Source: Cyanobium sp. ATX 6F1
Lineage (GTDB): Bacteria; Cyanobacteriota; Cyanobacteriia; PCC-6307; Cyanobiaceae
Assembly (NCBI RefSeq): GCF_024346315.1
Contig: NZ_JAGQCS010000005.1
Location: 62,001-126,000, forward strand
Length of the DNA: 64,000 bases
Direction of reading: 5' to 3'
The notes under the pieces are model-generated. The model ran no database searches, had not been told where the DNA came from, and was given only the letters and a program-made list of their open reading frames with translations. A program made the translations under genes and the position numbers. Shown here piece by piece: positions 18,143 through 26,742 of the stretch. The first letter of the stretch is position 1, and every line of letters begins with the position of its first letter.

Positions 18143-19651
18143 ATGCCCAACGGACAGCCCAACATCCTCATCCTCTGGGGCGATGACATCGGCCAGAGCA
18201 ACCTCAGCTGCTACAGCGATGGCCTGATGGGCTATCAGACCCCCAACATCGACCGCGTCGCCAAGGAGGGCGGCCGCTTCATCCATTACTACGCCGAGCA
18301 GAGCTGCACCGCCGGCCGCGCCGCCTTCATCACCGGTCAGAGCGTGTTCCGCACCGGCCTCAGCAAGGTGGGCCTGCCCGGCGCCCCGGTGGGTTTCCAG
18401 GCCGAGGATCCCACCATCGCCGAGCTGCTGAAGCCGCTGGGCTACCGCACGGGGCAGTTCGGCAAGAACCACTTCGGCGACCGCGACGAGCATCTGCCCA
18501 CGATGCACGGCTTCGATGAGTTCTTCGGCAATCTGTACCACCTCAATGCCGAGGAAGAACCCGAACTGCGCGACTACCCCAAAGAAGACGATCCTGAGTT
18601 CCCGAACTTCCGCAAGCGCTTCGCCCCGCGCGGCGTGTTGCACTGCTGGGCCAACGGTGACGGCACCCAGCGGATCGAGAACACCGGCCCACTCACCAAG
18701 AAGCGGATGGAAACCGCCGACGACGAGTTCATCGTCGAAGCCAAGCGCTTCATCCGCGATGCGGTGGCCTCGGGCGAGCCCTTCTTCGTGTGGTTCAACA
18801 CCACCCACATGCACTTCCGCACCCACGCTCGGCCCCAGGATGTGGGCCAGTCAGGGCGTTGGCAGTCGGAATACCACGACGTGATGATCTATCACGACAA
18901 CTGCATTGGCCAGATGCTGGATCTGGTCGATGAGCTGGGCATCGCCGATGACACGATCGTGATGTACAGCACCGACAACGGCCCGCACATGAACAGCTGG
19001 CCCGATGCCGGCATGACGCCTTTCCGTAACGAGAAGAACTCCAACTGGGAGGGGGCCTATCGGGTGCCCGCGCTGGTGCGCTGGCCGGGCCAGATCGAAC
19101 CCGGCACCCTGTTCACGGGCGTCGTCAGCCACCTCGACTGGCTGCCCACGCTGCTGGCCGCCGCCGGCGAGCCCGAGATCAAGCAGAAACTCCTCGATGG
19201 CCATCAGGTGGGAAGCAAGAACTTCCACATCCACCTCGATGGCTACAACATGCTCGATTACTGGACGGGCAAGGCAGGCAAGAGCCCGCGGGTGGAGTTC
19301 TTCTACTTCTCCGACGACGGCGACCTCACCGGCCTGCGCTACGACAACTGGAAGTTCGTGTTCGCCGAGCAGCGCGTGACCGGCACGCTTCAGGTGTGGG
19401 CCGAGCCCTTCACCGTCCTGCGGCTGCCGAAGATCTTTAACCTGCTCACCGATCCCTACGAACGGGCCGACATCACCTCCAACACCTACTGGGACTGGAT
19501 GCTCGACCATGCCTTCATGCTGGTGCCGGCCCAGGCCTTCGTGGCTGAATTCCTGTCTTCCTTCCAGGCGTATCCACCCCGCCAGAAGGCTGCCAGCTTC
19601 ACGGTGGGCGATGTGCTGGAGAAGATGATCTCCGCCGGGGGCGCGAGCTGA
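18143..19651 (+). CDS. type I arylsulfatase
   Basis: A 502-residue alkaline-phosphatase-fold sulfatase that hydrolyses sulfate esters. N-terminal metal-binding pair WGDDIGQ (Asp14, Asp15) and the sulfatase signature CTAGR at 55-59, where Cys55 must be oxidised to formylglycine by a maturase; the next gene encodes such an enzyme. Further conserved elements: GKNHFGD, STDNGPHMNSWPD and VRWPGQ. No signal peptide is visible from this ATG, nor in the in-frame extension to 18071, so a cytoplasmic enzyme is suggested. A 190-bp gap precedes it. First gene of a probable six-gene run. Confidence 0.92.
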   Translation: MPNGQPNILILWGDDIGQSNLSCYSDGLMGYQTPNIDRVAKEGGRFIHYYAEQSCTAGRAAFITGQSVFRTGLSKVGLPGAPVGFQAEDPTIAELLKPLGYRTGQFGKNHFGDRDEHLPTMHGFDEFFGNLYHLNAEEEPELRDYPKEDDPEFPNFRKRFAPRGVLHCWANGDGTQRIENTGPLTKKRMETADDEFIVEAKRFIRDAVASGEPFFVWFNTTHMHFRTHARPQDVGQSGRWQSEYHDVMIYHDNCIGQMLDLVDELGIADDTIVMYSTDNGPHMNSWPDAGMTPFRNEKNSNWEGAYRVPALVRWPGQIEPGTLFTGVVSHLDWLPTLLAAAGEPEIKQKLLDGHQVGSKNFHIHLDGYNMLDYWTGKAGKSPRVEFFYFSDDGDLTGLRYDNWKFVFAEQRVTGTLQVWAEPFTVLRLPKIFNLLTDPYERADITSNTYWDWMLDHAFMLVPAQAFVAEFLSSFQAYPPRQKAASFTVGDVLEKMISAGGAS

Positions 19652-19658
19652 GCTCCCG

Positions 19659-20621
19659 ATGAGCGTGGCCCCCATCGTCAGCCGTTCCCGGCCGGGTCGC
19701 CCCCCGGCCCGGGACATGGCCTGGATTCCAGCGGGATCCTTTGTGATGGGCTCCGACCACCACTACCCGGAGGAAGCCCCGGCTCACCGGGTGGCGGTGG
19801 AGGGCTTCTGGATCGATCGCCATCTGGTCACCAACGCCCAGTTCCTGAAGTTCGTGAAGGCCACCGGCCACATCACCCTGGCCGAGCAGCCCGCCGATCC
19901 GGCCGATTACCCCGGTTCCCTGCCGGAGTTGCTCGCTCCTGCTTCGATCGTGTTCGTGCCGCCGCCCGGGCCGATCGGCACCGGCGATCCCTACCGCTGG
20001 TGGCAGTACGTGGTCGGCGCGAACTGGCGCCACCCGGAAGGCCCCGGCAGCTCGATCCGGGGGCGGGAGCAGCATCCCGTGGTGCATGTGGCCCATGCCG
20101 ACGCGGCGGCCTACGCCGCTTGGATCGGCAAGAGCCTGCCGAGTGAAGCGGAGTGGGAACGGGCCGCCTGGGGGGGCCGTGAAGGGGCCGAATTCGCCTG
20201 GGGTGAGGAGCTTCACCCCGGCGGACGCCCGCTGGCGAACACGTTCCAGGGAGATTTCCCGCACCACAACAGCCTGCTGGACGGCTATGCGGGCACCTCG
20301 CCGGTGGGCGCCTTTCCAGCGAACGGCTACGGCCTGTTCGACACCATCGGCAATGTGTGGGAGTGGACGGACAGCTGGTACCTGGACCATGGGGCCAGGT
20401 CCGCCGGGGCGGAGGGCTGCTGCGCCTCCGGCTCGGAGGCCCGGGAGGCGAGCATCGATCGCAGCTCCCAGCACGGGGCGATTCCCCGCAAGGTGATGAA
20501 GGGAGGCTCCTTTCTGTGCGCCCCCAGCTACTGCCGCCGCTACCGGCCGGCGGCGCGCCTGGCCCAGGGCATCGACACCTCCACCTGCCACCTGGGCTTC
20601 CGCTGCCTCGTGCGTCCATGA
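19659..20621 (+). CDS. formylglycine-generating enzyme family protein (sulfatase maturase)
   Basis: A 320-residue FGE/SUMF1-family protein. FGE uses copper, oxygen and thiol to turn the sulfatase signature cysteine into formylglycine. It begins the fold at MAWIPAGSFVMGSDHHYPEEAPAHRV, contains GNVWEWTDSWY (231-241), and keeps the active-site pair Cys287 and Cys292 in GGSFLCAPSYCRRYRPAAR, matching the C-x4-C spacing of true FGEs. Many bacterial family members lack this pair, so its presence here argues for real maturase activity. It starts 7 bp after the sulfatase and overlaps the next gene by ATGA. Confidence 0.9.
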   Translation: MSVAPIVSRSRPGRPPARDMAWIPAGSFVMGSDHHYPEEAPAHRVAVEGFWIDRHLVTNAQFLKFVKATGHITLAEQPADPADYPGSLPELLAPASIVFVPPPGPIGTGDPYRWWQYVVGANWRHPEGPGSSIRGREQHPVVHVAHADAAAYAAWIGKSLPSEAEWERAAWGGREGAEFAWGEELHPGGRPLANTFQGDFPHHNSLLDGYAGTSPVGAFPANGYGLFDTIGNVWEWTDSWYLDHGARSAGAEGCCASGSEAREASIDRSSQHGAIPRKVMKGGSFLCAPSYCRRYRPAARLAQGIDTSTCHLGFRCLVRP

Positions 20622-21172
20622 AGATCCTGCCGATGCTGTGCGCGGCCGCCACCGCCACCGTGGCCTTCAAGGTCACCGAAGCGCTCTCGCCAATGGGGTC
20701 GGCCTTCGCCTGCTCGCTCACCATCGCCCTGACGACCTTCGCCAGCGTCCAGCGACCAGCGCTCCCCCTCTGGTCGGCCCTGTTGGGGGCCCTGGTGGGG
20801 TCCCTGGTGGGCGCCGGAACCGTGGCCGCCGATCTGGTCAGCGCAGAAGGTTTCACGGAGCTGGCCCCCCAGCGGGCCCTGATCGTGGGCAGCCTGGCCC
20901 TGGCGGGGATTGTGTCCGGTGCCCTCCTGGGGGGGAGTCTGCACCGGCCCTCCCTGCGTCCGCCCAGCGATCTGATCAAGGCCGCCAGCGCCCTGACCAC
21001 CGGCGTCTTCGCCCTGTTCGTGACGCTCAAGTTCCTCCAGGCGGGTCTCGATCCCGCCCGCACCCTCTCCAGCCGCCTGAGCACCTCGCTCACCGTGCTG
21101 GTGGCCTCCCTGGTGCTGCCGGGCTGGGTGGCCTACATCCTCTGTCGGCCCAACCCAGCGGGGGACCCCTGA
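20618..21172 (+). CDS. membrane protein of unknown function in the sulfatase operon
   Basis: 184 residues with about five hydrophobic segments (roughly residues 5-40, 45-75, 85-107, 125-145 and 157-176) and short charged loops; I recognise no domain. The ATG at 20618 overlaps the FGE stop (ATGA), and the next gene starts 3 bp after its stop, so it is clearly part of this operon. Glycine and small residues are frequent in the helices. A role in transport or membrane anchoring tied to the sulfatase is only inferred from position. Confidence 0.75.
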   Translation: MKILPMLCAAATATVAFKVTEALSPMGSAFACSLTIALTTFASVQRPALPLWSALLGALVGSLVGAGTVAADLVSAEGFTELAPQRALIVGSLALAGIVSGALLGGSLHRPSLRPPSDLIKAASALTTGVFALFVTLKFLQAGLDPARTLSSRLSTSLTVLVASLVLPGWVAYILCRPNPAGDP

Positions 21173-21175
21173 TTC

Positions 21176-21571
21176 ATGGCATGGAAGGAGGCAGTGGAGC
21201 AAGTGTTGGCGCAGGCCGTGGGGGCTCTGCAGTTCAGCCTGGAAACCCTCTCGGTGGTCTGCGTGCTGGTGGGGCTGGTGCAGACCCTGCGGCTCGCGTT
21301 CAGCCAGCGGCGCCGAAGCCGGGGCGCGGACTTCCCCTTTGCCCGGGTGCGGCTGCGGTTCGGCTCCTGGCTCTCGCTGGCGCTGGAGTTCCAGCTGGGG
21401 GCCGACATCGTCGCCACCACCACCGCCCCCAGCGATTCCAATCTGATCCGGCTGGCGGTAGTGGCGGCGATCCGGACCTTCCTGAACATCTTCCTGGCCC
21501 GGGAGATGGAGCAGCAGCAACGCCTGGAGGAGCGCTCCCACCCCGAAACAGCCCTGCCGCCCCTGCCATGA
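21176..21571 (+). CDS. DUF1622 family membrane protein
   Basis: 131 residues with the DUF1622 pattern: an N-terminal helix (ALQFSLETLSVVCVLVGLVQT), a basic loop, then FGSWLSLALEFQLGADIVATT and a final hydrophobic segment LIRLAVVAAIRTFLNIFLARE. Members are small integral membrane proteins of unknown role. The stop overlaps the start of the following gene. The C-terminus (EQQQRLEERSH) is charged and probably cytoplasmic. Confidence 0.82.
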   Translation: MAWKEAVEQVLAQAVGALQFSLETLSVVCVLVGLVQTLRLAFSQRRRSRGADFPFARVRLRFGSWLSLALEFQLGADIVATTTAPSDSNLIRLAVVAAIRTFLNIFLAREMEQQQRLEERSHPETALPPLP

Positions 21572-21957
21572 CCGCCAACCTCACCAACGAACTGGCCAAG
21601 GAGCGCAACCGGGCGGCGGCGGAGCGCACCTTGATGGCCTGGATCCGCACCTGCCTGTCGCTGATCAGCTTCGGCTTCGGCCTCGACAAGATCGTCGGCG
21701 CCATCAACAGCAGTGGTGGACTCCGTGGGGGCCACGCCGAATGGAGCGTGCGCCTGGTGGCCATGGGCTTTGTGATCACCGGCATCCTGGCGATGGGAGC
21801 CGCCACCCGCCAGCACCACCGCGATCTCAGGCGCCTCCTGCGCGACGACTTCACTTACAGCCAGGAGCGCTCCCTGGCCACGGCCACGGCCGTGGCCCTG
21901 ACCGTGATCGGCGTGTTCGCCCTGCTGATGCTGGCGATCGGCGCGATCAAGAACTGA
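21568..21957 (+). CDS. DUF202/YidH family membrane protein
   Basis: 129 residues, three transmembrane helices, with the family opening RNRAAAERTLMAWIRTCLSLISFGFGLDKI (about residues 13-42). The ATG at 21568 overlaps the DUF1622 stop (ATGA). No biochemical role is established for the family. In this window it is coupled to DUF1622 and lies between the maturase and a transporter gene. Confidence 0.88.
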   Translation: MTANLTNELAKERNRAAAERTLMAWIRTCLSLISFGFGLDKIVGAINSSGGLRGGHAEWSVRLVAMGFVITGILAMGAATRQHHRDLRRLLRDDFTYSQERSLATATAVALTVIGVFALLMLAIGAIKN

Positions 21958-21981
21958 CTGTCCCCTTTCCCCATTCCCGCC

Positions 21982-22854
21982 ATGGCCCAAGCTGCTGCCC
22001 TGCTGGTGAGCGCCACCCTGTTCGCGATCATGTTCGCGCTGGGGCTGAGCCTGGCCGGCGACAAATTGAACCTGGTGCGCGAGCGTCCCGCCCTGTTCGC
22101 CCGGGTGTTGCTGGGCACCTGCGTGCTGGTGCCCCTGCTGGCGCTGCTGCTGCTGAAGCTGCCGCTCAGCGCGGCCCTCACGCCATCGGCGCGGTTCGCC
22201 ATCGCCCTGATGGCGATCTGCCCCAGCGCTCCCCTCGCCCTGCGCAAGGCCGGCCAGGCCACGGGCAGCCGTCAGCTGGCGTCCCAGCTGCAGGTGTCGG
22301 CGGCGGTGCTGGCGATCCTGTCGATCCCGCTGCTGGCTGACGTCTTCACCCAGACCTACGGAATCTCGGGCTGGGACATCGGTCCGCGGGAGGTGGCCCT
22401 GCAGATCAGCAAGGCCCAGCTCCTGCCCCTGGCCTGCGGCATGCTGATGCGGCAGTGGCGACCGGGCTGGGCCCAGCGCTGGGAGGGATTGTTCGACAAG
22501 CTGGCCAATGGTCTGCTGCTGCTGCTGATCGTGACGGTGCTGGTCAAGACCGGCCACCTGCTCGTTCCCTTCCTCTCCCGCAGTGCCCTGGCCCTGGGGT
22601 TCATGGCGGTGATGGTGGTGGCCTCCCTGGCGATCGGCCATCTGCTCGCCGGCAGCGACCCGGAGGAGCGCACCACCACCGCCCTGGTGACCTCGATGCG
22701 CAATCCCGGCCTGGCCCTGCTGCTGGCCAGCACCTACGCCAGTGGGATGGAAGGCCTCAAGCTCGCGATCCTGTCCTACCTGCTCATGACAGTGCTGCTG
22801 TCGGTGCCGTACCTGCGCTGGCGCAAAACCCTGAGCAGCGGCGTCGGCGCCTAG
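21982..22854 (+). CDS. BASS/SBF-like (bile acid:sodium symporter fold) transporter
   Basis: 290 residues with about nine transmembrane segments and almost no soluble domain. It resembles the BASS superfamily: helix-breaking motif AICPSAPLALRKAG (about residues 77-91) and SMRNPGLALLLASTYASG near residue 240, equivalent to the two crossed discontinuous helices that bind sodium and an organic anion. The substrate may be a small organic or sulfated anion given the sulfatase upstream, but that is inference. It begins 24 bp after the DUF202 gene on the same strand. Confidence 0.75.
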   Translation: MAQAAALLVSATLFAIMFALGLSLAGDKLNLVRERPALFARVLLGTCVLVPLLALLLLKLPLSAALTPSARFAIALMAICPSAPLALRKAGQATGSRQLASQLQVSAAVLAILSIPLLADVFTQTYGISGWDIGPREVALQISKAQLLPLACGMLMRQWRPGWAQRWEGLFDKLANGLLLLLIVTVLVKTGHLLVPFLSRSALALGFMAVMVVASLAIGHLLAGSDPEERTTTALVTSMRNPGLALLLASTYASGMEGLKLAILSYLLMTVLLSVPYLRWRKTLSSGVGA

Positions 22855-22940
22855 GCCACGCATCAAACCCTTACAAAACCACGACGAAGCTGCTGAGGGT
22901 GATTAACAAGAAAGGAAGCTCCCTCCGCCCCACACGCCCC

Positions 22941-23414
22941 ATGCGCGATCGATCATTGCTGTTGCTGCTTGCCGCAGGAGTGCTCCTGGCCGCGGCCCCC
23001 GGCCGCGCCGAGACCCTCTACAAGCTCGATACCCGCTGCAGCGTCGCCAGTGGAGCACCCCAGGCCTGCAGCGTCGAGGCGATCAATGAAGGTGGCGCCA
23101 CGCTCTATCGCCACCGCATCGGCACGGCGATCACAACGATCCGCATCACCGACAAGCCCCTGAGGATGGAAATCTGGCAGCAGGACACCAAGCAGTGGAA
23201 GTTCCTGCAGAGCGCCTCGGCCCGCTTCTCCACCAACACGCTTTGCTTCAACGGCCGTGAGCTGTGCGTGGTGAATCCCAACTACCTCAACAGCGTCAGC
23301 CAGGCCCGCTCCGACCTGATCGCCGGTCGCGATCTGGTCAAGGTGCACTTCGATGCCACCGGTCGCACGAACGCCAGCTGCTACGACGAAGGCTGCGAGC
23401 TGGACCTGAAATGA
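22941..23414 (+). CDS. small secreted protein of unknown function
   Basis: 157 residues starting MRDRSLLLLLAAGVLLAAA with a typical signal peptide cleaved near GRA-ET (residue 23). The mature part has six Cys residues (DTRCSV, QACSV, TLCFN, ELCVV, ASCYDEGCEL), probably disulfide-bonded outside the cytoplasm. No domain recognised. The gene starts after an 86-bp gap and its stop overlaps the start of the low-complexity protein gene (ATGA), so the two are coupled. Confidence 0.75.
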   Translation: MRDRSLLLLLAAGVLLAAAPGRAETLYKLDTRCSVASGAPQACSVEAINEGGATLYRHRIGTAITTIRITDKPLRMEIWQQDTKQWKFLQSASARFSTNTLCFNGRELCVVNPNYLNSVSQARSDLIAGRDLVKVHFDATGRTNASCYDEGCELDLK

Positions 23415-24415
23415 AACGCCTCTCTGGACTCGGCCTGGTGCTGGCCGGCATGATCGCCCTCCCGGCCGGGGCGGGGCTGGCCTTCGATCGCGCCCCTGAC
23501 CTGGGCGCCCAGCAACTGATCGCCCGCGGCGGCGGCAGAGGGGGTGGCGGTGGCGGCTCCCGTGGGGGCGGCGGCGGTGGCGCCCGCATGGGCGGTGGCG
23601 GCGGCGGTGGGAATCGTGGCGGTGGCGGTGGCGCCCGTGGGGGTGGTGGGAACCGGGCCAACACTGGCTTCGCCAACGCCGGCGGCGGCCTCAACAGAGG
23701 CTCTGGCAAGCCCAGCGGCGGCTGGAGCAACCGGGTGTCCTCCCCCGGGGCCAACCCGTCGATCAACCGCCCAGCGGGCGGCGCGAACCTCGGCAATCGC
23801 ACCCCGGGGAACCGTCCCAGCGGCGGCCGTGATCTGGCCGGCAATCGCAACCTGAACCGCGACGGAAACCGCAACCTCAACCGAGACCTCAACCGAAACG
23901 TCAATCGAGACGTCAACCGGAACATAAACAGAGACGTCAACCGGACCATCAACCGCTCGGCCAACGTCAACCGCAACTGGAACCGCAACGTCAACTTCAA
24001 CAACGTCAACGTGCGGCCGGGCTGGGCCCGGGCCGGCTGGGGCGTGGCCCGGCCCTGGAACCACGGCTGGTACGGCGGCTGGAACACCCCCACCTGGGGC
24101 TGGTGGGGCGCCCGGGCCGCGGCCTGGGGCGTGGGAACCCTGGCGACGGCGGCGATCATCAACGACGCCGTCAACGACGCCATCAGCAGCAACCAGACCA
24201 CCATCGTGGTGCCGAACACCAACTACCAGTTGCTGTTCGGCTCGGTGCAGCCCTCCGGTACGGCCGGGGTGACCTTCGCCGTCAGCGCCGATGGGAGCAC
24301 CTACGAGCTCAGCGCCGACTGCAACTCCGGTCTGATCAACGGCCAGGAGCCCCAGAACGCCCAAGAGGCGGAGCTGCTCAACTCGGCCTGCCAGGTGGCC
24401 TTCGGCAACGCCTGA
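23411..24415 (+). CDS. secreted Gly-rich / Asn-Arg-repeat protein
   Basis: 334 residues. A signal peptide (residues 1-24, MKRLSGLGLVLAGMIALPAG) leads into a Gly/Arg run (about 40-80), then a tract of short Asn-Arg-x-x units (145-201). A Trp/Gly-rich stretch (NHGWYGGWNTPTWGWWG, about 215-235) and an ordered C-terminal domain with two Cys (ADCNSG, NSACQ) follow. A hydrophobic AAAWGVGTLATAAIINDAV segment might insert in a membrane. The layout suggests a surface or matrix protein with a disordered basic arm. Coupled to the secreted protein upstream. No known function. Confidence 0.8.
   Translation: MKRLSGLGLVLAGMIALPAGAGLAFDRAPDLGAQQLIARGGGRGGGGGGSRGGGGGGARMGGGGGGGNRGGGGGARGGGGNRANTGFANAGGGLNRGSGKPSGGWSNRVSSPGANPSINRPAGGANLGNRTPGNRPSGGRDLAGNRNLNRDGNRNLNRDLNRNVNRDVNRNINRDVNRTINRSANVNRNWNRNVNFNNVNVRPGWARAGWGVARPWNHGWYGGWNTPTWGWWGARAAAWGVGTLATAAIINDAVNDAISSNQTTIVVPNTNYQLLFGSVQPSGTAGVTFAVSADGSTYELSADCNSGLINGQEPQNAQEAELLNSACQVAFGNA
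23843..24013 (+). repeat. Asn-Arg tetrapeptide repeat tract within a secreted protein gene
   Basis: Encodes residues 145-201 as successive N-R-[D/N]-x units (NRNLNRDGNRNLNRDLNRNV and onwards). The 12-nt DNA unit, roughly AACCGNGACNTC, is imperfect, with synonymous and conservative changes, so the tract looks old rather than recently expanded. Confidence 0.75.
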
Positions 24416-24431
24416 GCCGTGGGGCCTTGGC

Positions 24432-24911
24432 CTACCCCTGGCTGGCCTGGGGCTCGGCCGGGGCGAGGCCTTGCCTGAGCCCATCAACCCGGGCTTGGTT
24501 CACCCCCAGATCCGAATCCCCAAGACGGGATTCGGATCGCACCTGCAGCACGCCCCGCTCAGGGTCGGCGAGCAGTTCGAGATCATCGACGAAGCCAAAA
24601 AAGCTGCTGGTGGCGGTGGCGTGCAGGTAGGGCTGAGGCTCCTGCTCGTCGAAGCGTTCCACGCGGGTGCCCGGGGTGGACGCCAGTTGAGAAGCCAGAC
24701 GCCCCAGGGCCAGCGCAGGGTCGGCCACGGGCCAGTCCTCGCGCACGCAGTGGGCCGGGGCCGTGCAGGCGGGCAGCTGGCCGGCCACGGGGCCCAGGGT
24801 GTCGGGCACCGGGCCGGCGAAGTGGAACACCAGCAGCAGCGCCGGCAACCAGCTGCCCAGCACCGGGGCCGCCAGCAGACCAAAGGGGGCGAACAGAAAA
24901 GCGAGCATCAC
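24432..24911 (-). CDS. DUF1499 domain-containing protein
   Basis: 159 residues. An N-terminal hydrophobic segment (MMLAFLFAPFGLLAAPVLGSWLPALLLVFHF) is followed by the DUF1499 domain, recognisable by PAC...CV near the start and by the C-terminal FFGFVDDLELLADPERGVLQVRSESRLGDSDLGVNQARVDGLR. Probably membrane-anchored; function unknown. Its start overlaps the YciI-like gene stop (ATGA). Convergent with the Asn-Arg-repeat gene 16 bp away. Confidence 0.88.
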   Translation of the reverse strand: MMLAFLFAPFGLLAAPVLGSWLPALLLVFHFAGPVPDTLGPVAGQLPACTAPAHCVREDWPVADPALALGRLASQLASTPGTRVERFDEQEPQPYLHATATSSFFGFVDDLELLADPERGVLQVRSESRLGDSDLGVNQARVDGLRQGLAPAEPQASQG

Positions 24912-25219
24912 AGCTGATTGAGGGGGGAGGTGGCCAGATCACCAACGGCGGCGATCCAGCCCTGCAGCTGCCAATCCACGCAGCCACTGGCAATCAAAGG
25001 ATCCTGCCGCACCAACTCGAGGGCACGGGCGTGATCGGGAGCCTCCAGCAACAGCAGCCCGCCGCCACCGGGGCGCCCTTCGCCGTCCACAAGATAGCCG
25101 CTGCTGATGGAGAGGCCTTCGGTCTGCAGCCGTTTCACCCAGGCCAGGTGCTCCAGCCGGTGGGGTTCGACCTCGTCCCTTGGGCGCCGAAAGGTCTCGG
25201 TCTTGATGAACCAGGCCAT
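24908..25219 (-). CDS. YciI family protein
   Basis: 103 residues of the dimeric alpha-beta YciI fold: FIKTETFRRPRDEVEPHRLEHLAWVKRLQTEGLSISSGYLVD, with the His residues at the putative active site, and a C-terminal WQLQGW. Members are small enzymes of poorly defined activity, some acting on chlorinated aromatics. It overlaps the carotenoid oxygenase stop by one base and DUF1499 by four, so the three form an operon on the minus strand. Confidence 0.8.
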   Translation of the reverse strand: MAWFIKTETFRRPRDEVEPHRLEHLAWVKRLQTEGLSISSGYLVDGEGRPGGGGLLLLEAPDHARALELVRQDPLIASGCVDWQLQGWIAAVGDLATSPLNQL

Positions 25220-26670
25220 CAGGCCGCGGCCCAGCTGCCGTGCAGGCCGTAGGGAATCGCCAGGGGCAGCGGAATCACCGCCTGCTCGCTGAGGTCGTGG
25301 GCGTTGAGGATCACCAGGTCGCTGGCGCCGCGCGCCCCGTTCCAGATCAGCACCAGCACCCAGCCATCATCTTCGGCGCTGGCACCGGGGCGGGGCACCA
25401 TCACCGGCTCGGTCACGAAGCCCCGGGGGGCAGCGCTCCACAGCCAGCGCTCGCCCGTGCCCAGATCCAGCTTCTCGATCGCCTGCAGCGGGTCGTTGCC
25501 GCGCTCCCGCTCGGTCACGGCCATCCAGGCGTAGCGGGCCTCGAGGCCCTGGCGATGGGGGTTCACCATCGCGAACTCGCAGCAGCGCGGCTCCAGCAGC
25601 TCCGTGTGCACCGCGCCTGTGGACAGATCGATCCGGCAGCGCTTGAGCTGACCCTCCGGCAGGCTCTGGAAATCCACCTGGCGGAAGTCCACGTCGGGGC
25701 CAATCGAGGGGAAATCGGCGTAGAAGATCGAATCCACCACCAGCTCCCCCGCCTGAGCGTCTTCGAAGGCGTTGAGGTGGTGGAACACAAAGCCCTCGGG
25801 GGCCTCGATCAGCCGCGGCTCCCCCTCTCCCGAGCGGGGAACCAGCCAGAACTGCCCCTTCTGGCCGGGCTTGGAGCTCAGGCACTGGGCCGCTCCCTTC
25901 TGACCGAACACGAAGGGCAGGGGGTTGAAGGCCACGGCGTTCTGCAGGAACACCGCCCAGTTGGGCGTGATCGCGAAGTCGTGCAGGAAGGCGAACCCCT
26001 TGAAGCGGCGGCGCTGGTCGGCCACCAGGGCGCCGGCGGCATCGAACTCCATCAGCCGCACGGTGCTGGTGGGGCCCGCCTTCACCCCAAAGGTGACCAT
26101 GCGGGCGTCGCCGTGGTGACCGGGATCGAAGCGGGGATGGGCGCTGAAGGCTTCCCCAGGCGCCAGAACCCCATCGAGCAGCGTGAGGCCGCGGGTTTCG
26201 AGTGTTTCGGGGTCAAGGGCGTGGGGAGAGCTGGCCTCCCACAGGGCCAGCAGCTGATCGCCAAGGCGCACCACGTGGGTGTTGGCGATGTTCTTCAGGC
26301 GCAGGTCGAAGGCGTTAGCCAGCAGGCCCCCTGGCTTCTGGGTCCCGAACACCCCGCGATACAGCAGCTTGCCGGCCTTCTCCTCGGCCTCAAAGCCTTC
26401 GGTGCGCACGAAACGGTTGCGCAGATGGGCCTTGCCGCCCTCGAAGCGCAGGGCGGTGATCATGCCGTCGCCATCGAAGGGGTGGTGCATCCAGACCCCG
26501 TCCCGCTCCAGGCGCCCGGGACCGTTGCGGTAGAGCGTGCCCGCCAGCTCCGCCGGAATCGTGCCGCTGATGGGCTCCACGGCGCCATCGAGTTCCTGGC
26601 CCACATTGCGGAAGGCGCTGGACCAGTCGGCGCGATCAAAGGTCGCCTGGGGGCTGGGGGCAACGGTCAT
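25219..26670 (-). CDS. carotenoid oxygenase (apocarotenoid cleavage dioxygenase)
   Basis: A 483-residue seven-bladed beta-propeller non-heme iron enzyme that cleaves carotenoids or apocarotenoids to give retinal-like products. Opening motif GTLYRNGPGRLERDG and metal-ligand histidine contexts AHPRFDPGHHGD, FLHDFAITPN, FHHLNAFED and the terminal PYGLHGSWAA. Length and C-terminal HG match the cyanobacterial apocarotenoid-15,15'-oxygenase type. The second gene of the operon overlaps its stop. Confidence 0.93.
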   Translation of the reverse strand: MTVAPSPQATFDRADWSSAFRNVGQELDGAVEPISGTIPAELAGTLYRNGPGRLERDGVWMHHPFDGDGMITALRFEGGKAHLRNRFVRTEGFEAEEKAGKLLYRGVFGTQKPGGLLANAFDLRLKNIANTHVVRLGDQLLALWEASSPHALDPETLETRGLTLLDGVLAPGEAFSAHPRFDPGHHGDARMVTFGVKAGPTSTVRLMEFDAAGALVADQRRRFKGFAFLHDFAITPNWAVFLQNAVAFNPLPFVFGQKGAAQCLSSKPGQKGQFWLVPRSGEGEPRLIEAPEGFVFHHLNAFEDAQAGELVVDSIFYADFPSIGPDVDFRQVDFQSLPEGQLKRCRIDLSTGAVHTELLEPRCCEFAMVNPHRQGLEARYAWMAVTERERGNDPLQAIEKLDLGTGERWLWSAAPRGFVTEPVMVPRPGASAEDDGWVLVLIWNGARGASDLVILNAHDLSEQAVIPLPLAIPYGLHGSWAAA

Positions 26671-26742
26671 GGCGGCGGCAGGCGGGCCTCCATCATCCCG
26701 TAACGGAGTGTGAAGCGCGGCGGATTGGCTCGAGCGGGCGGC

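Noticed and set aside
23843-24013. Regular short repeats that could suggest a CRISPR array
   Set aside because: The unit is 12 nt, in frame and encodes N-R-x-x; there are no spacers and no cas genes. A coding repeat.
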